A stretch of DNA of 64,000 nucleotides from Pogostemon cablin (GCA_023678885.1 CM042970.1:1714355-1778354), one strand, 5' to 3'; positions 38,001 to 52,019 are shown, counted from the stretch's first letter. Numbers and translations: made by a program. Notes: generated from the sequence alone by a model not told the origin.

Positions 38001-39551
38001 CTTTGGATGCGAGCACTATAAAAGAAATTGCAAACTGCGTGCTGCTTGTTGTGGCAAGCTGTTTGCATGCAGGTTCTGCCATGATGAAGTCAGTGACCAT
38101 TCAATGGATAGGTGACCTCTTCGAATTGATTAGATTCTGCAAATAAATTATTTTCTACTTGCGTGGTCCTTATTCTCATTTATGGTTTTTATTTGCAGGA
38201 AGGCAACATCCGAGATGATGTGTATGAATTGCCTACAAATTCAACCAGTTGGGCCAATTTGCACTACTCCTTCTTGCAATGAACTTTCAATGGCGAAATA
38301 CTATTGCAGCAGCTGCAAGTTCTTTGATGATGAACGGTGAGGACCTCTTAGCCTTTATGCAGTGTCTTATGCTGTTGTATACTTAAAATCTTGTATAAGT
38401 TGCTTGTAGCTACTTTTGGATGTAAAATTAAAAAAATGGGTACTATTTAATTTAGTAAAAAAAATGTTTTTATGTAATTATTTGTATGGTTATATGGCAC
38501 CGAATGAGCTTGTTCGTTAATAATTTGCAACGATTTTCCCTCCTACCAGAGATGTTTATCACTGTCCGTTTTGCAATTTGTGCCGTGTTGGGAAGGGGCT
38601 TGGTATAGACTTCTTCCATTGCATGACATGCAATTGTTGCCTGGGAATGAAAGTAGTGGACCACAAGTGCAGGGAGAAAGGTCTTGAAACTAACTGCCCA
38701 ATATGCTGCGACTTTTTGTTCACATCAAGTACAGCTGTAAGGGCCCTCCCTTGTGGTCACTACATGCATTCTGCTTGTTTCCAGGTATGTTCCTCTCTCT
38801 TTTTTCTATAATTTCTTTTGATCTTTGATATTATGAGCTTTTTACATGAATGCTTGTATTTATCTTTCTCTCTCACTCGTAACAGGCATATGCTTGCACA
38901 CATTACATCTGTCCGATTTGCAGCAAGTCAATGGGAGACATGTCGGTAAGGATGTTTTTTTAGTTCAACTTTAGTCTCTGTAGCATTTTTGGAAGTAGGT
39001 AGATTTCAGAGAATGTTTATGTAAATTTAGATGTTCTCATGGTGCTTGTTTTTAAAGCAATGAACACGTACGATAAGGTCCACCAAATTGTTTATGCACA
39101 GTTGAACCAAAATTGTGCACCCCTGTTTCTGCCACCCTCCATGTCATAGAGATCTTTTTTCATTTAGAAGTGCTGCTATCTTCTTTGCTGTTTTGTAGTA
39201 CCTTTTTAGTTATTGGGGGTTATAATATCATCCACTGATAAGAAAGCTTATTCTGCCACCCAGGTCTACTTTGGAATGCTCGACGCCCTAATGGCTTCCG
39301 AGCAGCTTCCTGAAGAATACAGAGATCGTTGCCAGGTGAGGATGGATCTTTCTTTTTATGCTATTCTCCTTCAACTATTTTCTTTCGCACAATCGATCAT
39401 GAGTTTCGATCTGTAGGACATCTTATGCAACGACTGTGATAGAAAAGGAACTGCGCCGTTCCATTGGCTGTATCACAAGTGTGGCTTCTGTGGTTCCTAT
39501 AACACGAGAGCAATCAAGGTCGATCGAGACAATTGTTCAACTTCAACATAG
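32031..39551 (+). CDS. BTS: BRUTUS-like hemerythrin/RING zinc-finger E3 ubiquitin ligase
   Basis: Fourteen coding exons with GT-AG introns and consistent phases: 32031-32315, 33538-33747, 34776-34970, 35048-35388, 35498-35720, 35987-36155, 36251-37450, 37569-37740, 37890-38111, 38199-38336, 38550-38784, 38886-38945, 39264-39335, 39417-39551. They total 3657 bp, giving 1218 residues (Arabidopsis BTS is about 1250). I chose the MATP start at 32031, as in the family; an in-frame ATG lies 12 bases upstream. Three hemerythrin domains begin near His46, His300 and His641, each with the repeating His/Glu iron ligands (HHCNAEDEVIFPAL, HSIAEDKVVFP, HSNAEDDIVFPAL). Then come a CHY zinc finger (from about 970), CTCHY finger (from about 1040), RING-H2 (about 1100-1145, CPICCDFLF...CGHYMHSACF) and zinc ribbon. 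In Arabidopsis, BTS targets bHLH105/115-type activators for degradation and restrains iron uptake; iron binding by the hemerythrins destabilises it. No lesion seen. Confidence 0.97.
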
Positions 39552-40769
39552 TTAATTAGAGAAAATTCTTGCTAAAATTCGTTTACTTGTATATTGGTGG
39601 CACCTTATGAGCTGGCTAATGTAAATGACCTAAATTATGTGTGAACCAAATTTTGTTTTTTATTTTATTTTATATAAGTGGAATAGATAGATTTTTTTTT
39701 TTGCAGGTTTAGTTGAGCAAATACAAGTGCGTGTGTAATCTTTTCGGGTTGGGTTTGATGTGATGCCTATTTTAAATAGAATGCAATATAGAGTGTGATT
39801 GTGTTTGGTGTATAGATTAAAAAATAAAAATTGGGATATCTTTTAAAATTGTGTAGCTATGAGATTTAAAACTCTGGCCTTTGGTTTTTTTAGCTTCATG
39901 CATTAAATGTTGTCTCATTGGTTGGAAGCTTTTGTTTCATGGATTTATTTAAAGACGTAAAAGAAGAATTAAAAGAAAAAGTAGGGAACACAAAAATTGG
40001 GAAGGCCCCTCATCCACTTATTAAATACTTGAGATGCTTTGGGCCATTTTATTGGATTCTGAATATTGATGATGTGACCAGAGTAGGCCTTTTAAAGATA
40101 TTCACAACTGGAATTCTACTCATGTAAATTGAAGCTAGTCTCGTCTTTTTTGACTTAAAAAAGAAAGAAAGAAGAAGAAAAAACTCCGTCATTTTCAAGT
40201 AAAATAGACTGTTAGAGAAGGTATTACTATTAATGAGAATATTTAGCTTATTTATTTATTTATATATTTTAAAAAAATGAATGTATTAGATGGAGTGACA
40301 TTTTAATTGGGGCTCACCCTTCGCCACCCCAATGAAGATAGTTTATAGGGTTTATAACGATTCTTAATGTAGGATGCTTACCTAGCCAACGCTTGGATTT
40401 GATTCTACTTGAAATTTTCTGATCCTCACTTGTCCGATTATTGTTGAGCAATTTTTGTATATCAAACAGACCTCTTTAGAAGGTAATTATAATGCGGCCG
40501 ATTTCTCATATTTTGAAATTAGTTTCGCTATAACATCCTCCACTTGAATTAGTTATCCACTTTTTCCATTTGTAATTTTTATGTTATGTATGACTGTAAT
40601 TTAGGAAATATCGGTTGAAGTAGATTTCTCTTTTAATAATACAGAGTGCCGACCAATTCACTAGAATTTAAATCACAATTAATGATTTAATTAAAGGAAA
40701 TGACTAAACTTTTAAATTTAGTGAACGAAGAAAAAATGCTTGTATGTTCAATCAAAATAAAGTTTTATT

Positions 40770-40815
<46 letters not shown>

Positions 40816-41235
40816 TTTGTGTTTTTCTCATTGCAAACACAATTCTCTTTAAATTCTCATTTAGACTTTTATGGCGTTCTTTATCTTTATTGTCTTAAAA
40901 ATTGATAATTAACCTGAGAATTGACGCATATTTAAAATAGGCACTTATTTGCAAAAAATTTAAAATTTGATTTTCTTCAAAATGAAAGCAAAAATTGGGG
41001 CATTAATTAATCATTTAAAAAACAAATAATGGAGTATATACTATAAAAAATAAAAAAAGAAATGAATTTCCATTAGTGTTGATGGGGAATACAGGTTTAG
41101 CAGTAATAGTGTTGCTCCAAACGACTTAATTGTTTGAACGCTTGACGCCAGCGAAAGGTTTAATTGATGAACAATCAGAACTAAAACGACGAATCATCTG
41201 CCGTTTCATTGGCCACCGTTCGCCTCTCTCCCTCT
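39552..41235. other. BTS 3' region and intergenic DNA
   Basis: The first 200 bp or so should be 3' UTR. A 69-residue open frame at 39918-40127 has no family likeness. A palindromic (AAT)n(ATT)n tract spans about 40769-40816. Otherwise AT-rich. Confidence 0.5.
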
Positions 41236-41263
41236 CACACACACACACACACACACACACACA
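41236..41263. repeat. Microsatellite (CA)14
   Basis: Twenty-eight bases of CA in the presumed 5' leader of the ARG1 gene, after a CT-rich run. Confidence 0.95.
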
Positions 41264-41738
41264 TTCGCAGGTGATTCCTCCAAAACCCTAGCCTGTTAAT
41301 GATCTCTTTTCTCGGTACTCGCTATGTTATCTGTTGTTGGGCTGGATTGAATTACGATTTTCACTCGCCCAATTTTAAAATCATTGTGGATAGATCTTGT
41401 ATGCGCCTACTATTTTTCGTCATTGTCGAGCCCTTAATTTTGCGGATTTTGCATTGATTCCGAGGAGCTTTTTTGGGCGATCCGAGGCATAGAATTTCGC
41501 ACCTATTCTAGCTCGTTTCTCCCAAAGATTTGAAAATTGTATGTCTTGATTTCTTCTTGCTTGCAGATTTGCAGACAAGGGGAATATTTGGCGGTATGTT
41601 TTTCAGATAGCTGAAATATAAGGGACTGGTTTCTGAGGGTGCGAAACTACAGAGGGATTTTGGTTAATTTTGATTAGGGAACGAACACTGTGCAAGAGAA
41701 AAGGAAAGGGATAAGGGGATTTATTTTGTATAGGAGAC
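41264..41738 (+). promoter_or_regulatory. Presumed 5' UTR and leader intron of the ARG1 gene
   Basis: TTCGCAG/GTGATT at 41270 and TTGCTTGCAG at 41566 look like donor and acceptor of a leader intron of about 296 bp. The remaining leader runs to the ATG at 41739. No transcript evidence is available, so this is inference from splice motifs. Confidence 0.45.
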
Positions 41739-44700
41739 ATGACGAGTACTAAAATGGAGGGACCTTCGGCACCTGCGTTGCGGCGTGACCCATATGAGGT
41801 GCTTTGTGTTACCAGGGAATCTTCTGATCAAGAAATCAAGACTGCTTACAGAAAGCTTGCATTGAAGTAAGTTTCTTGGATTTACTACTTATGTCATATT
41901 GATTTTCTTTAGATTACTACTAGTTGTTCAGCATTGAGTTTCGGTATTGAATTTGTGCATTGTATTGCTGTGAAATATGATGAACTTTTAGATAATTAGA
42001 GGTCGGGTTATGTGGTTCTGAAGTTTTTGGTATGTTAATGTTAAATTTTTGGCTTAATCGGGATTTTTTTTCAATTGAAGCTTGAGCTCTCTGAAACTAC
42101 TGGAAGTCTCTTATTGTATTTCATAGTCATTGTCCTCATAAAAGTCTACATGTTTCATAAATCTTCTGTTAATGGTGTGGGCATTTACAAATGAATATCA
42201 ATTGATAAGAGAAACTCATGAGGGCTTCTCATAGTTCTGTTAAGGTATGCTGTCATCTTTTTTTTTTTCTCCGATGATTAGAATGAATTTTAATGAAAAA
42301 AAATGGAGAATGGCATAAATGAGAATGTTTTGATGGATTTGTAGGCACACTAAGTTTGATAGAATAAATTCTGAATGCATTAGAATGGATTTCTCTTGAG
42401 ATGATCTGGGATGCATAGGAGACCTTTAAATACCCTAACACGAAGAGTTGAAAATAGATAATCATTTACTCGATTTGGAAAAGTAAGGAAGGACCAAAAG
42501 ACTTGTAAAGAAACTACTAGAAAAGGTATGATACGTTTCAAATTAATTAAAATATATGGCTTGACGAGAATCATATGATCAGAATGGACGGTGACGATCC
42601 CAAACAGTATCATAAAATTTTAGGTCTTTTAATGTTATTTTTATTGACTGGACTTGATTAAGCCCTACATTGTTTTGATAATGCTGTTTCATTTGGTGGG
42701 GTAATATCACTTGATGAGAGAAAATCCATTTGTTACTATGAAGGGGGCTTTATCATGTTCCATGTCTTGCATTATCATATCTAACTACAATTGGAAAGGG
42801 CAAGCTATGGATTTTGTAAATACTTTTGGGTTAGTGAAATCAGGGTGGAATTACTCTAGGGTTAAGAATGTACTTTCTCTATCATGTGTTTTATTAGTTT
42901 TTACTTTTGCTCAAGAGATGGTCTTCAAGAAGAAGAAAGAAGTTCTCAGACATCTTCTATTCTTTTCACAACTTATATCTTTTCAAGAAACTACATTTTC
43001 CAGCTCATGCAGCACCGGCTTGATTTTCTGTCTTTTCTTCCCTTGCATGAATGCAAGTTTGATTTGAAGTTTAATTGAGCGGCTTATAGTTATGGACAAG
43101 TTCTATCAACTGTCAGGTACCATCCAGATAAGAATGCTAACAATCCTGAAGCCTCAGAACTTTTCAAGGAGGTTGCATATTCTTATAGCATTTTGTCTGA
43201 CCCTGAGAAGAGGAGGCAGTATGATAATTCAGGATTTGAGGTACTCTCCTTTGTTCTGATTGCTGCTGTGTTTCTGGATCTGTGATTAGCTCCTGACCGA
43301 GTTCAATTGTTAAATTTTTTATTTATTGGGCGTAATGTATTCATTTTTTAGTCTGCCCATATTTTTGACTTTTTTTTTGTCAAGCCTTATAGACTTCTCC
43401 AAATTGATTCATTTCTGAAGATACCTTATGAAAGTCACTGATGTTATTGCATGTAATGATTTTTTTATGGTAGACATGGTACCACCTTTGTCATTCTTAC
43501 ACACCCTTCTTAATTGCTATTGATAAGAATTCTCACATAAACACTAATGGTGCACTTCTGTCATTTCCCCCTTTAAAAGTTGTCTGTATTTATGTATGTG
43601 TACTTATACAAATGCCATTCAAGAAGTTTAAAGAATTGTTAATTTCTCATATTATCCCCAATATTTATGTGAGGTTGTGTTTTAATCCTTTGGCATCTAT
43701 GTAATGTTGATGATAAGGCACTTGACGCCGAAGGAATGGACATGGAGATTGATTTGTCAAATCTTGGAACTGTCAATACAATGTTTGCAGCTTTATTCAG
43801 GTTTTTTCTTTTACCTAGGACTGATCTCTTCCTGTTGTGTTGTAAATGTAAGCTCACTGTTTACCATATATTTTTCTACAGTAAATTGGGTGTGCCAATT
43901 AAGACTACAATTTCTGCCAATGTTCTTGAAGAGGCTTTGAATGGAACTGTTACCGTTAGACCTCTCCCTATTGGAACTTCAGTCAGTGGAAAGGTGAGTA
44001 ATTCACTTACCAGATTATGCTTACTGACTTTGCTGTGCTCATGTTTTGCATTAATCCTGATTAATTTGATATCAACTCTGTTGTTTTATTTACAGGTAGA
44101 AAAGCAGTGTGCTCACTTCTTTGGTGTTACTATCAGTGATGAACAAGCAGAATCAGGAATAGTAGTTAGAGTTACATCAGCTGCACAAAGCAAATTTAAG
44201 GTGCTTATTTATGCTACCTTTTTTTCATTGAAATTTTATGTGCTTAGTTTTTGGGAGAAATGTCGTGTACTTCGTTAACCATGATCTTGCAATTAATTGG
44301 AATTAGCTTTATAATACCTCTTCCTCCCGTGTCACTCTTGTTGAAAGTTTAATAAAGCTCTGAACCATTTTAGTCATTTACATCTTGTACTTTAGCCGAA
44401 ACTGGAAAGGGAATGGAGAAACTGTTATTTCATCTTTTCTGTTGATGTGAATATACCTGCGGATGAACTAATGGTTCTGTTATGTGATTGTCAGCTTTTG
44501 TACTTTGAACAAGACGTGAATGCAGGGTATGGCTTGGCTTTGCAGGTACTTTAAATTACATCTTCATAATATGCTGCATTATTTTTCATCTTTATGCTCT
44601 CTGCCTCTTTTGGATTTTCAATTTGATCCTGGTAGCTTCTTTAATTATCCGTGGTCTTATTTACTTTTATCGTTCTAATTTGGTTGGATCAGAGAGATGC

Positions 44701-46721
44701 GGTTTAATTTTTCTTGGGTGGGTGAGTGGGAGGGATAGAAAGGAGATTTAAGTGTGGTTGATTCGCTCCCCTATTTATTTATTTAGCAATATTATTTTCC
44801 GGATTGCTTTAAAGTTGAGATGAATGTCTCGTAAGTTTCTGAGTTTGGTCATGTGAAGACTTGACGTGAATTCTTTCAACATTCTGGGACTTTTATAATC
44901 CAACTAATATTCTTTATACTTTGAGCTATCTTTTTCTTTTTCGCTAAATTTCAGCACAAATTGGTTAATAACTTGTGAGTTCCATAATTGTGCAACATGC
45001 CTCATTGAGCAAACTCAGGAAGACAGTGAGAAGACAGGCAAGGTTACATCAGCTGGAATGTACTTCTTGCATTTTCAAGTTTATAGAATGGATTCAACCG
45101 TCAATGCGGTGTGTAATCTCTCTTCTCATTCTATTTTTTGGTTTTAAACCCATACCATTAGCCAATTTAGCTCATAATACGTGATCATTTAAATCAAGTA
45201 TCGTACTTGTTTTGTGATGTAGTTGGCAATGGCTAAGGACCCGGAAGCTGCTTTTTTTAAGAGACTGGAAGGCCTTCAACCTTGTGAGGTGTCAGAATTA
45301 AAGTCTGGCACCCACATATTCGCTGTTTATGGTCAGAACTACTTATGCCATTTTTAATTTTGTCTGTCACTTCTTATGAAAGTTGAGTGCTAATATATGC
45401 ATAAATGTAGATTACAGGAACTTAAGGGCTAATGTTTAGTTTAATGCCTGCAGGAGATAACTTCTTCAAACCTGCTACATATACGATCGAGGCCATATGT
45501 GCGAAGACATATGAGGATTCGACTAATAAGCTTAAGGATATTGAAGCTCAGATTTTGAGGAAGAGAAATGAGCTACGACTATTTGAGACGGAATATAGAA
45601 AGGTACTCCTCAGTTTCATCTTTGTTTATGATTATCTATAGTAATTAGCAAGAGATGTGGATATGTTCCTAATTGTGCAATCCCTTTTCCTCTCTATCTT
45701 CAGGCACTGGCGAGATTTCAAGAAGTCACTAATAGATATAGTCAGGAAAAGCAGTCTGTAAGTTTGCATTCCAACATTCCTTCATATTTATTGTTTTTAT
45801 TGTTCGAGTGTTTGTTTATACCAAGTTTCTTCCATTTAAACAGTTACAGTTTCTTAGTTTGTCAGGAGGTGTAGTACAAGTAGAGAAACAATAGGTGTAA
45901 GAGAATATCTCTATGCATGCATTGTAGATCATGAGGGTGAAAAATTTTAATTACCTTATGTGGTCCAATTCCTAATACAAGTGTTTTTTCCAAAGTTAAA
46001 ATTCGATAATAAAGTCGTTTTGAACTTTTTTTTTCCGACCTGCAACCGCATTGCGGTTACTGCCCTTGTTAAACTTCATGCACACAAACACTAGCACGTT
46101 TCATCCCAAAGGTTATATTTAGTTCACAGTATTAGCATAAAACTTGTTCCGTTGCCCTATTGTTCTTGAACAATGACCTGGAAGGGCAATTAGCAGTGAC
46201 TTGATATTGGCATGACCCAGATGTTGATGCTTTTATTCCTAGTTGATCTTGTTTCAACCACTTCAATCGGAGCGTTCTTGACTGATCATCATGCTTATAA
46301 ATACCAGTTGCAGCATATGATAGTAATATCAAGTCCCTTGATTGCCTTGGCCTTCCTATGTGTGGGCTATCTTAGCCATCCTCTATTTCATCCTCACCAG
46401 TTAATTATTTGTGGTTAACTTGCTTATCAACTCGACCTACCTCTCTGATGGTTATTATTCCCATTGATGATGCAAATGCTTGAACAGGTTGATGAGCTGT
46501 TAAAAGAGCGAGATAGCATTCACTCTTCCTTCACTGTTTCAAGATCTCTTGCTTTTCCAAGTGGGAGTGGACATTTTAGTAATGGAAGCAGCAGCAAATT
46601 TACTGGCGAAGATTATAAATCCGAGAGTCCTGGTGGTGAGGATGGTAGTTCAGATTCGAAAGATAGGTCCTCAAAAAAGAAATGGTTCAATCTTAACCTA
46701 AAAGGATCGGAGAAAAAGTGA
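41739..46721 (+). CDS. ARG1: ARG1-type J-domain protein (gravitropism)
   Basis: Eleven coding exons: 41739-41866, 43117-43240, 43718-43800, 43882-43993, 44096-44200, 44495-44545, 45019-45108, 45223-45331, 45454-45602, 45704-45757, 46488-46721. They total 1239 bp, giving 412 residues, close to Arabidopsis ARG1 (about 410). All phases agree. The J-domain spans about residues 16-82 with the HPD tripeptide at 45-47, needed to stimulate Hsp70 ATPase. A conserved ARG1 middle region follows (NTMFAALFSKLGVPIKT, VEKQCAHFFGVTIS, LQPCEVSELKSGTHIFAVYG). Then come a coiled coil at about 285-340 (LKDIEAQILRKRNELRLFE) and a Ser-rich, basic tail ending KKKWFNLNLKGSEKK. In Arabidopsis, ARG1 is a peripheral membrane protein of the endomembrane system that acts in statocytes for PIN relocation and root gravitropism. 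Close paralogues (ARL1, ARL2) exist, but the N-terminus and tail resemble ARG1 most. The donor GTCAGA of exon 8 is weak. Confidence 0.95.
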
Positions 46722-48978
46722 ACATTTATATCCTTCCTGAGGCTTGAAGTTTATTACTGCATGCAAGCTTTTCTGCATATCCATACAAGGCTCGACCCCT
46801 ATTACGTGGTCGAGCTTACATGTTATTCTCAGGGTTGTCGGTCGGGTTTGTTATATGGTTTATTGCTGTAAAATGATGGAAAATTTGTATGTAATTAGGT
46901 CTCTATTTTTGGACCTGTTCATTTATCCAAGGTCGGATATGGGTTAGGATGTAGAACAGTAGAAAAATTACATCATAATTGTTCTGGTTTTCATTGTAAT
47001 AGTAATTTTGATTGTAACTCATTTTTTTGTTTTTACTGTTGGCAGAAAGGAATCAAGATATTGTGCTTGTTTAATCAGGTGAAATAATTTTCTTATATAT
47101 TTAATTACTAGTTAGCTCATCTGATGTGTAGGGAAATGAGTAACCAATCCACATAAAGAATTAAAATAATTATTTTTATCAATTTTTAGGGTAAAGGTAA
47201 TTTGTACATTTTGCATGAATCTTGCTGAGATTAGGACATGTATCTTTGTTAAATACTGGTATTAATGGTGACTGACTAGATCTTCAATTAGCTTCAGTAT
47301 TTTAGTACTCCATTTTATATTTCTTTATTATGATCCCACGCTTTAGGGATTTTTTTTTTCTTAGCTATCATTCTTATAGATTTGATTTTGAATGATCAAT
47401 TTTGGAACAAAATAAAAATAATCATGCATAAAAAGATGATCAAAATTACTACTATTTTTCATTATAATACATTATCACTTTCTTTTCGGTTAACAATATT
47501 ATTATTATTATTATCATGTACTGAAAATTAAAGAGTACTGTTTTTATATGAATAATGCAAATCTTGATAAGCTTTAATTGAACATGGATTAAATTAAAAA
47601 TTAATCTATAAGATGGGCCAATAAATGCTAAATATTTATTTAAATCCTAATGGTCGATTAATTGTGGATGTCATCCTTCTAATTTTTTCAATGTGGAAAA
47701 ATAGCCCAAAAACAGTGGCAGATTGACAGGAAAACCTAGTGATAAATTAATAATAATAATAATCTTATTTTAAGACAATATATACAAACAGACCAGAAAA
47801 CGCCATCTTAGGTTATCTGTTCTTGGACTTGTCCAAAACTAAATTTTGCCCCAAAAAAGGATTTGTAGTAAATAATTATTTATTAATTTCTTTTCCTGGA
47901 AACTTCTTGTCGTGACCTTTACTTAGTTCAAACCTACATTAATAAGTCTTTTGATGAATAATTTATTCATAGTGAGACAAATTGCATCCTACTTGCATTA
48001 ATTCTTCTATGGCCCCTCGAGTGCTTCCCAAACTTTATTTAATTTTTTTTATCAAAAAGAAAAGCCACGTCATCATTTTTTTTTTAGGTCTATTAATTAT
48101 AAGAAAATATTTCACTCCTTCTCAATGACCTGTCTAGCTTGTGCTCTCTCTAGTGTTTTTATTTCAATATTATGATTTATGGCTTATCTTTTATTTTTAG
48201 GAATTTTAAGGGAATATATAATCAATTCAAGCAAAATTTAATTGATCACTTGAAATGAAGGAAGATGTGATTCTTTTATTTTATGTTTGGTTTATGTTTA
48301 TGACCACAAGTTAAAGGTGTTTGTTTGGTTTATAAGATTAATATGTGGGTAATACAATTACTCATAAATGTGTCATATATGGTGCGAGTATGAATACATT
48401 CTTAATTTTCTTCAATTCCCTATAGCTAGGTCCATTGTCTTATTATTATTTTTTAAAAAATTATTATTAACAAATTTGAAAGAAAAATAAGTCCACTTAA
48501 GTTTAATTAATATATTTACAATTTATTATTTTTAATACTTATCTGAAATACTTTCCATATTATTATTTTCTCTCATTAAACTTGTTATCATTAATTCATT
48601 AAAATTAAATTAATTAATCAATCCAAATATACAAACTTATAATTCTTAACATGAGACTCACCCCTTATTTTATAGTGAAAATATAAAATCCTAAAGCCTT
48701 ACACTAAGGGATATAATAAAATAACATTAAATGACTCCACGTGGCATACCATGTGTGGGTAAGGTTATCTTTATTTCCAAAAATATAAAAAAGTGTAAAC
48801 TGCCCAATTAGCTAAAATTAAGAAAATGATTAATTTAATAAACCCCAAGTCATGTGCATATGTTCCCCAATTAATGTGTTAGCATTAACATCTTATGTGG
48901 TGTTTATGTTGCCGTCTAAATGTCTACTTTATTGGCAACCCACACCACATTTTATTTGTCTCATCGATTGACCTAGTC
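46722..48978. other. ARG1 3' region and AT-rich intergenic DNA
   Basis: The first 250-350 bp are probably 3' UTR. Beyond that, no gene, RNA or bounded element is recognised. Confidence 0.5.
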
Positions 48979-49019
48979 ACCCCCCCCCGCCCACCCCCCC
49001 ACCCTAAACCCCCCACCCC
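48979..49019 (-). other. C-run tract: G-quadruplex candidate on the - strand
   Basis: On + the tract is almost pure C in runs of three to nine separated by one to four bases. On - this gives five or more G-runs with short loops. It stands alone in AT-rich DNA. Confidence 0.75.
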
Positions 49020-49901
49020 ATGTCTCTCAATTCACGGGACTTTCTATTAATCTTATTTAATTAAGGAGTTAATAAAATAATTATGGAGAAATGAAGTTCA
49101 CAATCAAAGGCATTAAAAAAACAGTAAACATTCTTGACTGTAATCTAGGCTTAGGGTTCAGGTAATCTAATCTAATTAATTAACAAGTTAAACTATTGAC
49201 ATGTGTTATTTAAGTATAGATACAGACTCACTTCACATGACTTAAAGCTAACTCCAGTACCAAACCTATTGTATTTTAATTGGATTAGGTACTCTTACTT
49301 GGAAAATATATATTGGAGGGACTTGTAATTATTCAACTCCAAACTGCAATTTATTTATTTATTTATTGTATTTTAGATTCTTAATTTGGAGTATTTAATT
49401 ATGAACACACTTTATGTGTAGGATGCAATATAACTTGATTCAAATGCTTTGAGAAATGATAAAGCTCTAATTGATGTAGACATTGAAGTTGTAGACCAAG
49501 ATTATAGTTAAAAATATAAATAGTGGTTTGTAGCTTATATGCTTAAAAATAAATAATTATTTTTTGACAAATATAATTATCTATCATATAGATGAGTATG
49601 AGTGAAATAATTTTACGATCAGTTCGCACATATTATGCAAAGATAAAGATGTTTTGAAATATGATAACCAAACTAGCTAGGGTTAGACCTCACAAATATG
49701 AATGGATCATATAATCCAACTAGTTAAGCACCAACTAACAAAGTTGTAGACCAGGATTTTGAAAAGGAAATAAAGATATCTCCGCATACGTGTCACTCAT
49801 TCAACGCGTGTAACAGGAGATGTAACATCAAAATATAACAGGAGATTCGAACCGCTGCTTGAAAGGGGAACATGAATCCTTCCTTTATTAAGAGTCTTAG
49901 A
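49020..49901. other. AT-rich intergenic DNA
   Basis: Nothing recognised, apart from a lone B-box-like sequence on the - strand near 49845 (see rejected items). Confidence 0.4.
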
Positions 49902-49904
49902 TAC

Positions 49905-49959
<55 letters not shown>
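49902..49959. repeat. Microsatellite (TTA)n
   Basis: Nineteen or so TTA units without interruption. Confidence 0.95.
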
Positions 49960-49960
<1 letters not shown>

Positions 49961-50341
49961 AAAAGTTCAATTGTGTTGAACTGAGTCATGATGAGTTGGA
50001 TTTTAGCATCCATCCAAAAGCTAATTTTATTTTTATGGTAATTTATTTATTTATTTATTTTTATCTTCAAATCGTGATGAATGATGCTTCTACTTTGTAT
50101 GATTAAATTAAAATTTCCTGCATGACAACTCAATGGGTAGAAATGACATCTTATATTAATAACTAAGGATTGAATTTTAGATTCATAGGGTGGAAATAAC
50201 TTTTCAAAATAAAGAACTCCTTATATAAATGATAGTAATTTAGCTCATTTTATTAGCTGAGTAAGTATTTAATAGAACATATATTACTAAAGGAGCACAC
50301 AAAATTGTATGCATGCACCATGTTGCATGAAACTGTTTACC

Positions 50342-50414
<73 letters not shown>
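50342..50414. repeat. Microsatellite (TAA)n
   Basis: About 24 TAA units without interruption. Confidence 0.95.
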
Positions 50415-51737
50415 TTGATACAAATTAAAAGGATGCAGGATTCCTATTTATAATTTGAATAATTTATATAAACAAGTTGGAAAGAAAGTCATATAATATC
50501 TTTTTATCCCTTTGGATCTTTGTAAAGTGATGGCTATGAAATGGGAACAAAGATGATTAGAAAGTTAATGGGGTTGTATTATGATAGGATCATGTCTGAA
50601 ATAATCTTTTGTTGATATTTGATTGATTAAGCTCCCATTGGCTTAAATTGTCTTGATAAACACATTTAGTGGGCCTTAATTGCGATTTGGGCAATCTCTA
50701 ATAATAATTATCTACAATTACTTCAATCAACACCAAAGAAAAAGTATGATTAAGGTCCTTTAAAACCATATTATATTCGGTGGTGGAAGTCATTAACACC
50801 AAGGAAAACCACCCCTTAATTAATTAATTAATTATGTTGATTAGTAGATTAATCAACAAGCTTTAGGAGAAGTTGATTGGACAAGCTAGCTAAGCTATCT
50901 ATACTACTATTGTATTATGTAGATTCTTAATAATATAGTAGCTATATTTCATTATGATTTTTTTTAATTTTTTTTAATGTGGTGTCATTTCTTCAAATAA
51001 ATAGAATGGGAAGTTAATTAAGTGCAATTGAATAGACATGTACATGAAAATACAATTGTGATATTTGGATGTCGAGAGATTCTTATTTGAAAATAAAATT
51101 TCTAGGCAAATATTTGTGCAATCGATTTAATGCTATCGGAGATATTATTCTTTAGAGTAATAAGAGAAAATTATTTTATATACAAGGTTAATATTTTTAT
51201 ATGTATGAACCCATTAAGTAAAATAATTTAAGAATTTTAAATAGTAACATTCGATATTTTAAAGAGCAACACTCCCTGCTAAAAATGCACACATACACAC
51301 AAATGCACACTCGCATCTCTCAAATAATTAAATATGAATTAAACTAGGTGCGAGGTGTATAGGACGTAGATATGATCAAATTCGTGTAATGAAAATAAAT
51401 TGAGTTGAATCATATTCATACACTTAGTTATCAAAAGAAAAAATCTCAAAGAAAAGAATGGAGTAAATTTTAAAAGTAAATGATATGCCTTAAATTCCAA
51501 AAGTAAAATTAAAATATTGTACTTTTCATATATATGGGCGAATCATTTAAGACAAAGTTTCATGTGAGACGGTAATTACGTGAGAGATTATGAGACGAGT
51601 CGATCCGTTGTTAAAGTATTCTTATTATATAGATAACATATGTTAATTTGTAGTTAAAGTATGTTTTTTTTAAAGTAGGATAAATTATGAATTAAAATAT
51701 ATTTTTAAAATGTTATAGTAAGATTTATTACAAACTA
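50415..51737. other. AT-rich intergenic DNA
   Basis: No gene. A CATGTGAGACGGTAATTACGTGAG phrase near 51560 resembles one end of the Mutator-type MITEs at 29877 and 30660. AAAGAGTAA-type repeats lie at about 51155-51275. Confidence 0.4.
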
Positions 51738-52019
51738 CTCCCTCCGTCCCGGAGTTAAGTTCACCGACACTGTAGATACGGAATTTAAGAAAAATTGTTT
51801 TTTGACTAATTTTATTGACTTTTGAGGGGTATTGTTGTATTTTTAGGTAATAAATAAATTATAAAGTATGTTATGTGTGTTAGATGAAAGTGATATTTTT
51901 GAAATTAAGATAACTTTTGAGGTTGTTGGTTAATGTGAAGTTTATTTTTTTGGGTGGTGAACATAAGTGTGGGACGGACGAAAACTAAAAGTGTGAAGAT
52001 AAGTATGAGACGGAGGGAG
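51738..52019. mobile_element. Stowaway-type MITE, 282 bp
   Basis: Textbook tips CTCCCTCCGTCCCGGAG and GAGACGGAGGGAG, flanked by TA at 51736-51737 and 52020-52021. The right end is partly duplicated: GTGTGGGACGGACGAAAAC precedes AGTATGAGACGGAGGGAG. Confidence 0.85.

Noticed and set aside
39918..40127. 69-residue frame after the BRUTUS gene
   Set aside because: No recognisable domain, AT-rich surroundings, no sign of conservation that I can judge.
42711..43067. 118-residue frame inside ARG1 intron 1
   Set aside because: It lies in an intron of a well-supported gene and has no domain; the flanking exons splice in phase without it.
49835..49860. B-box (GGTTCGAATCTCC) on - suggesting a tRNA or SINE
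   Set aside because: No A-box at a suitable distance and no cloverleaf.
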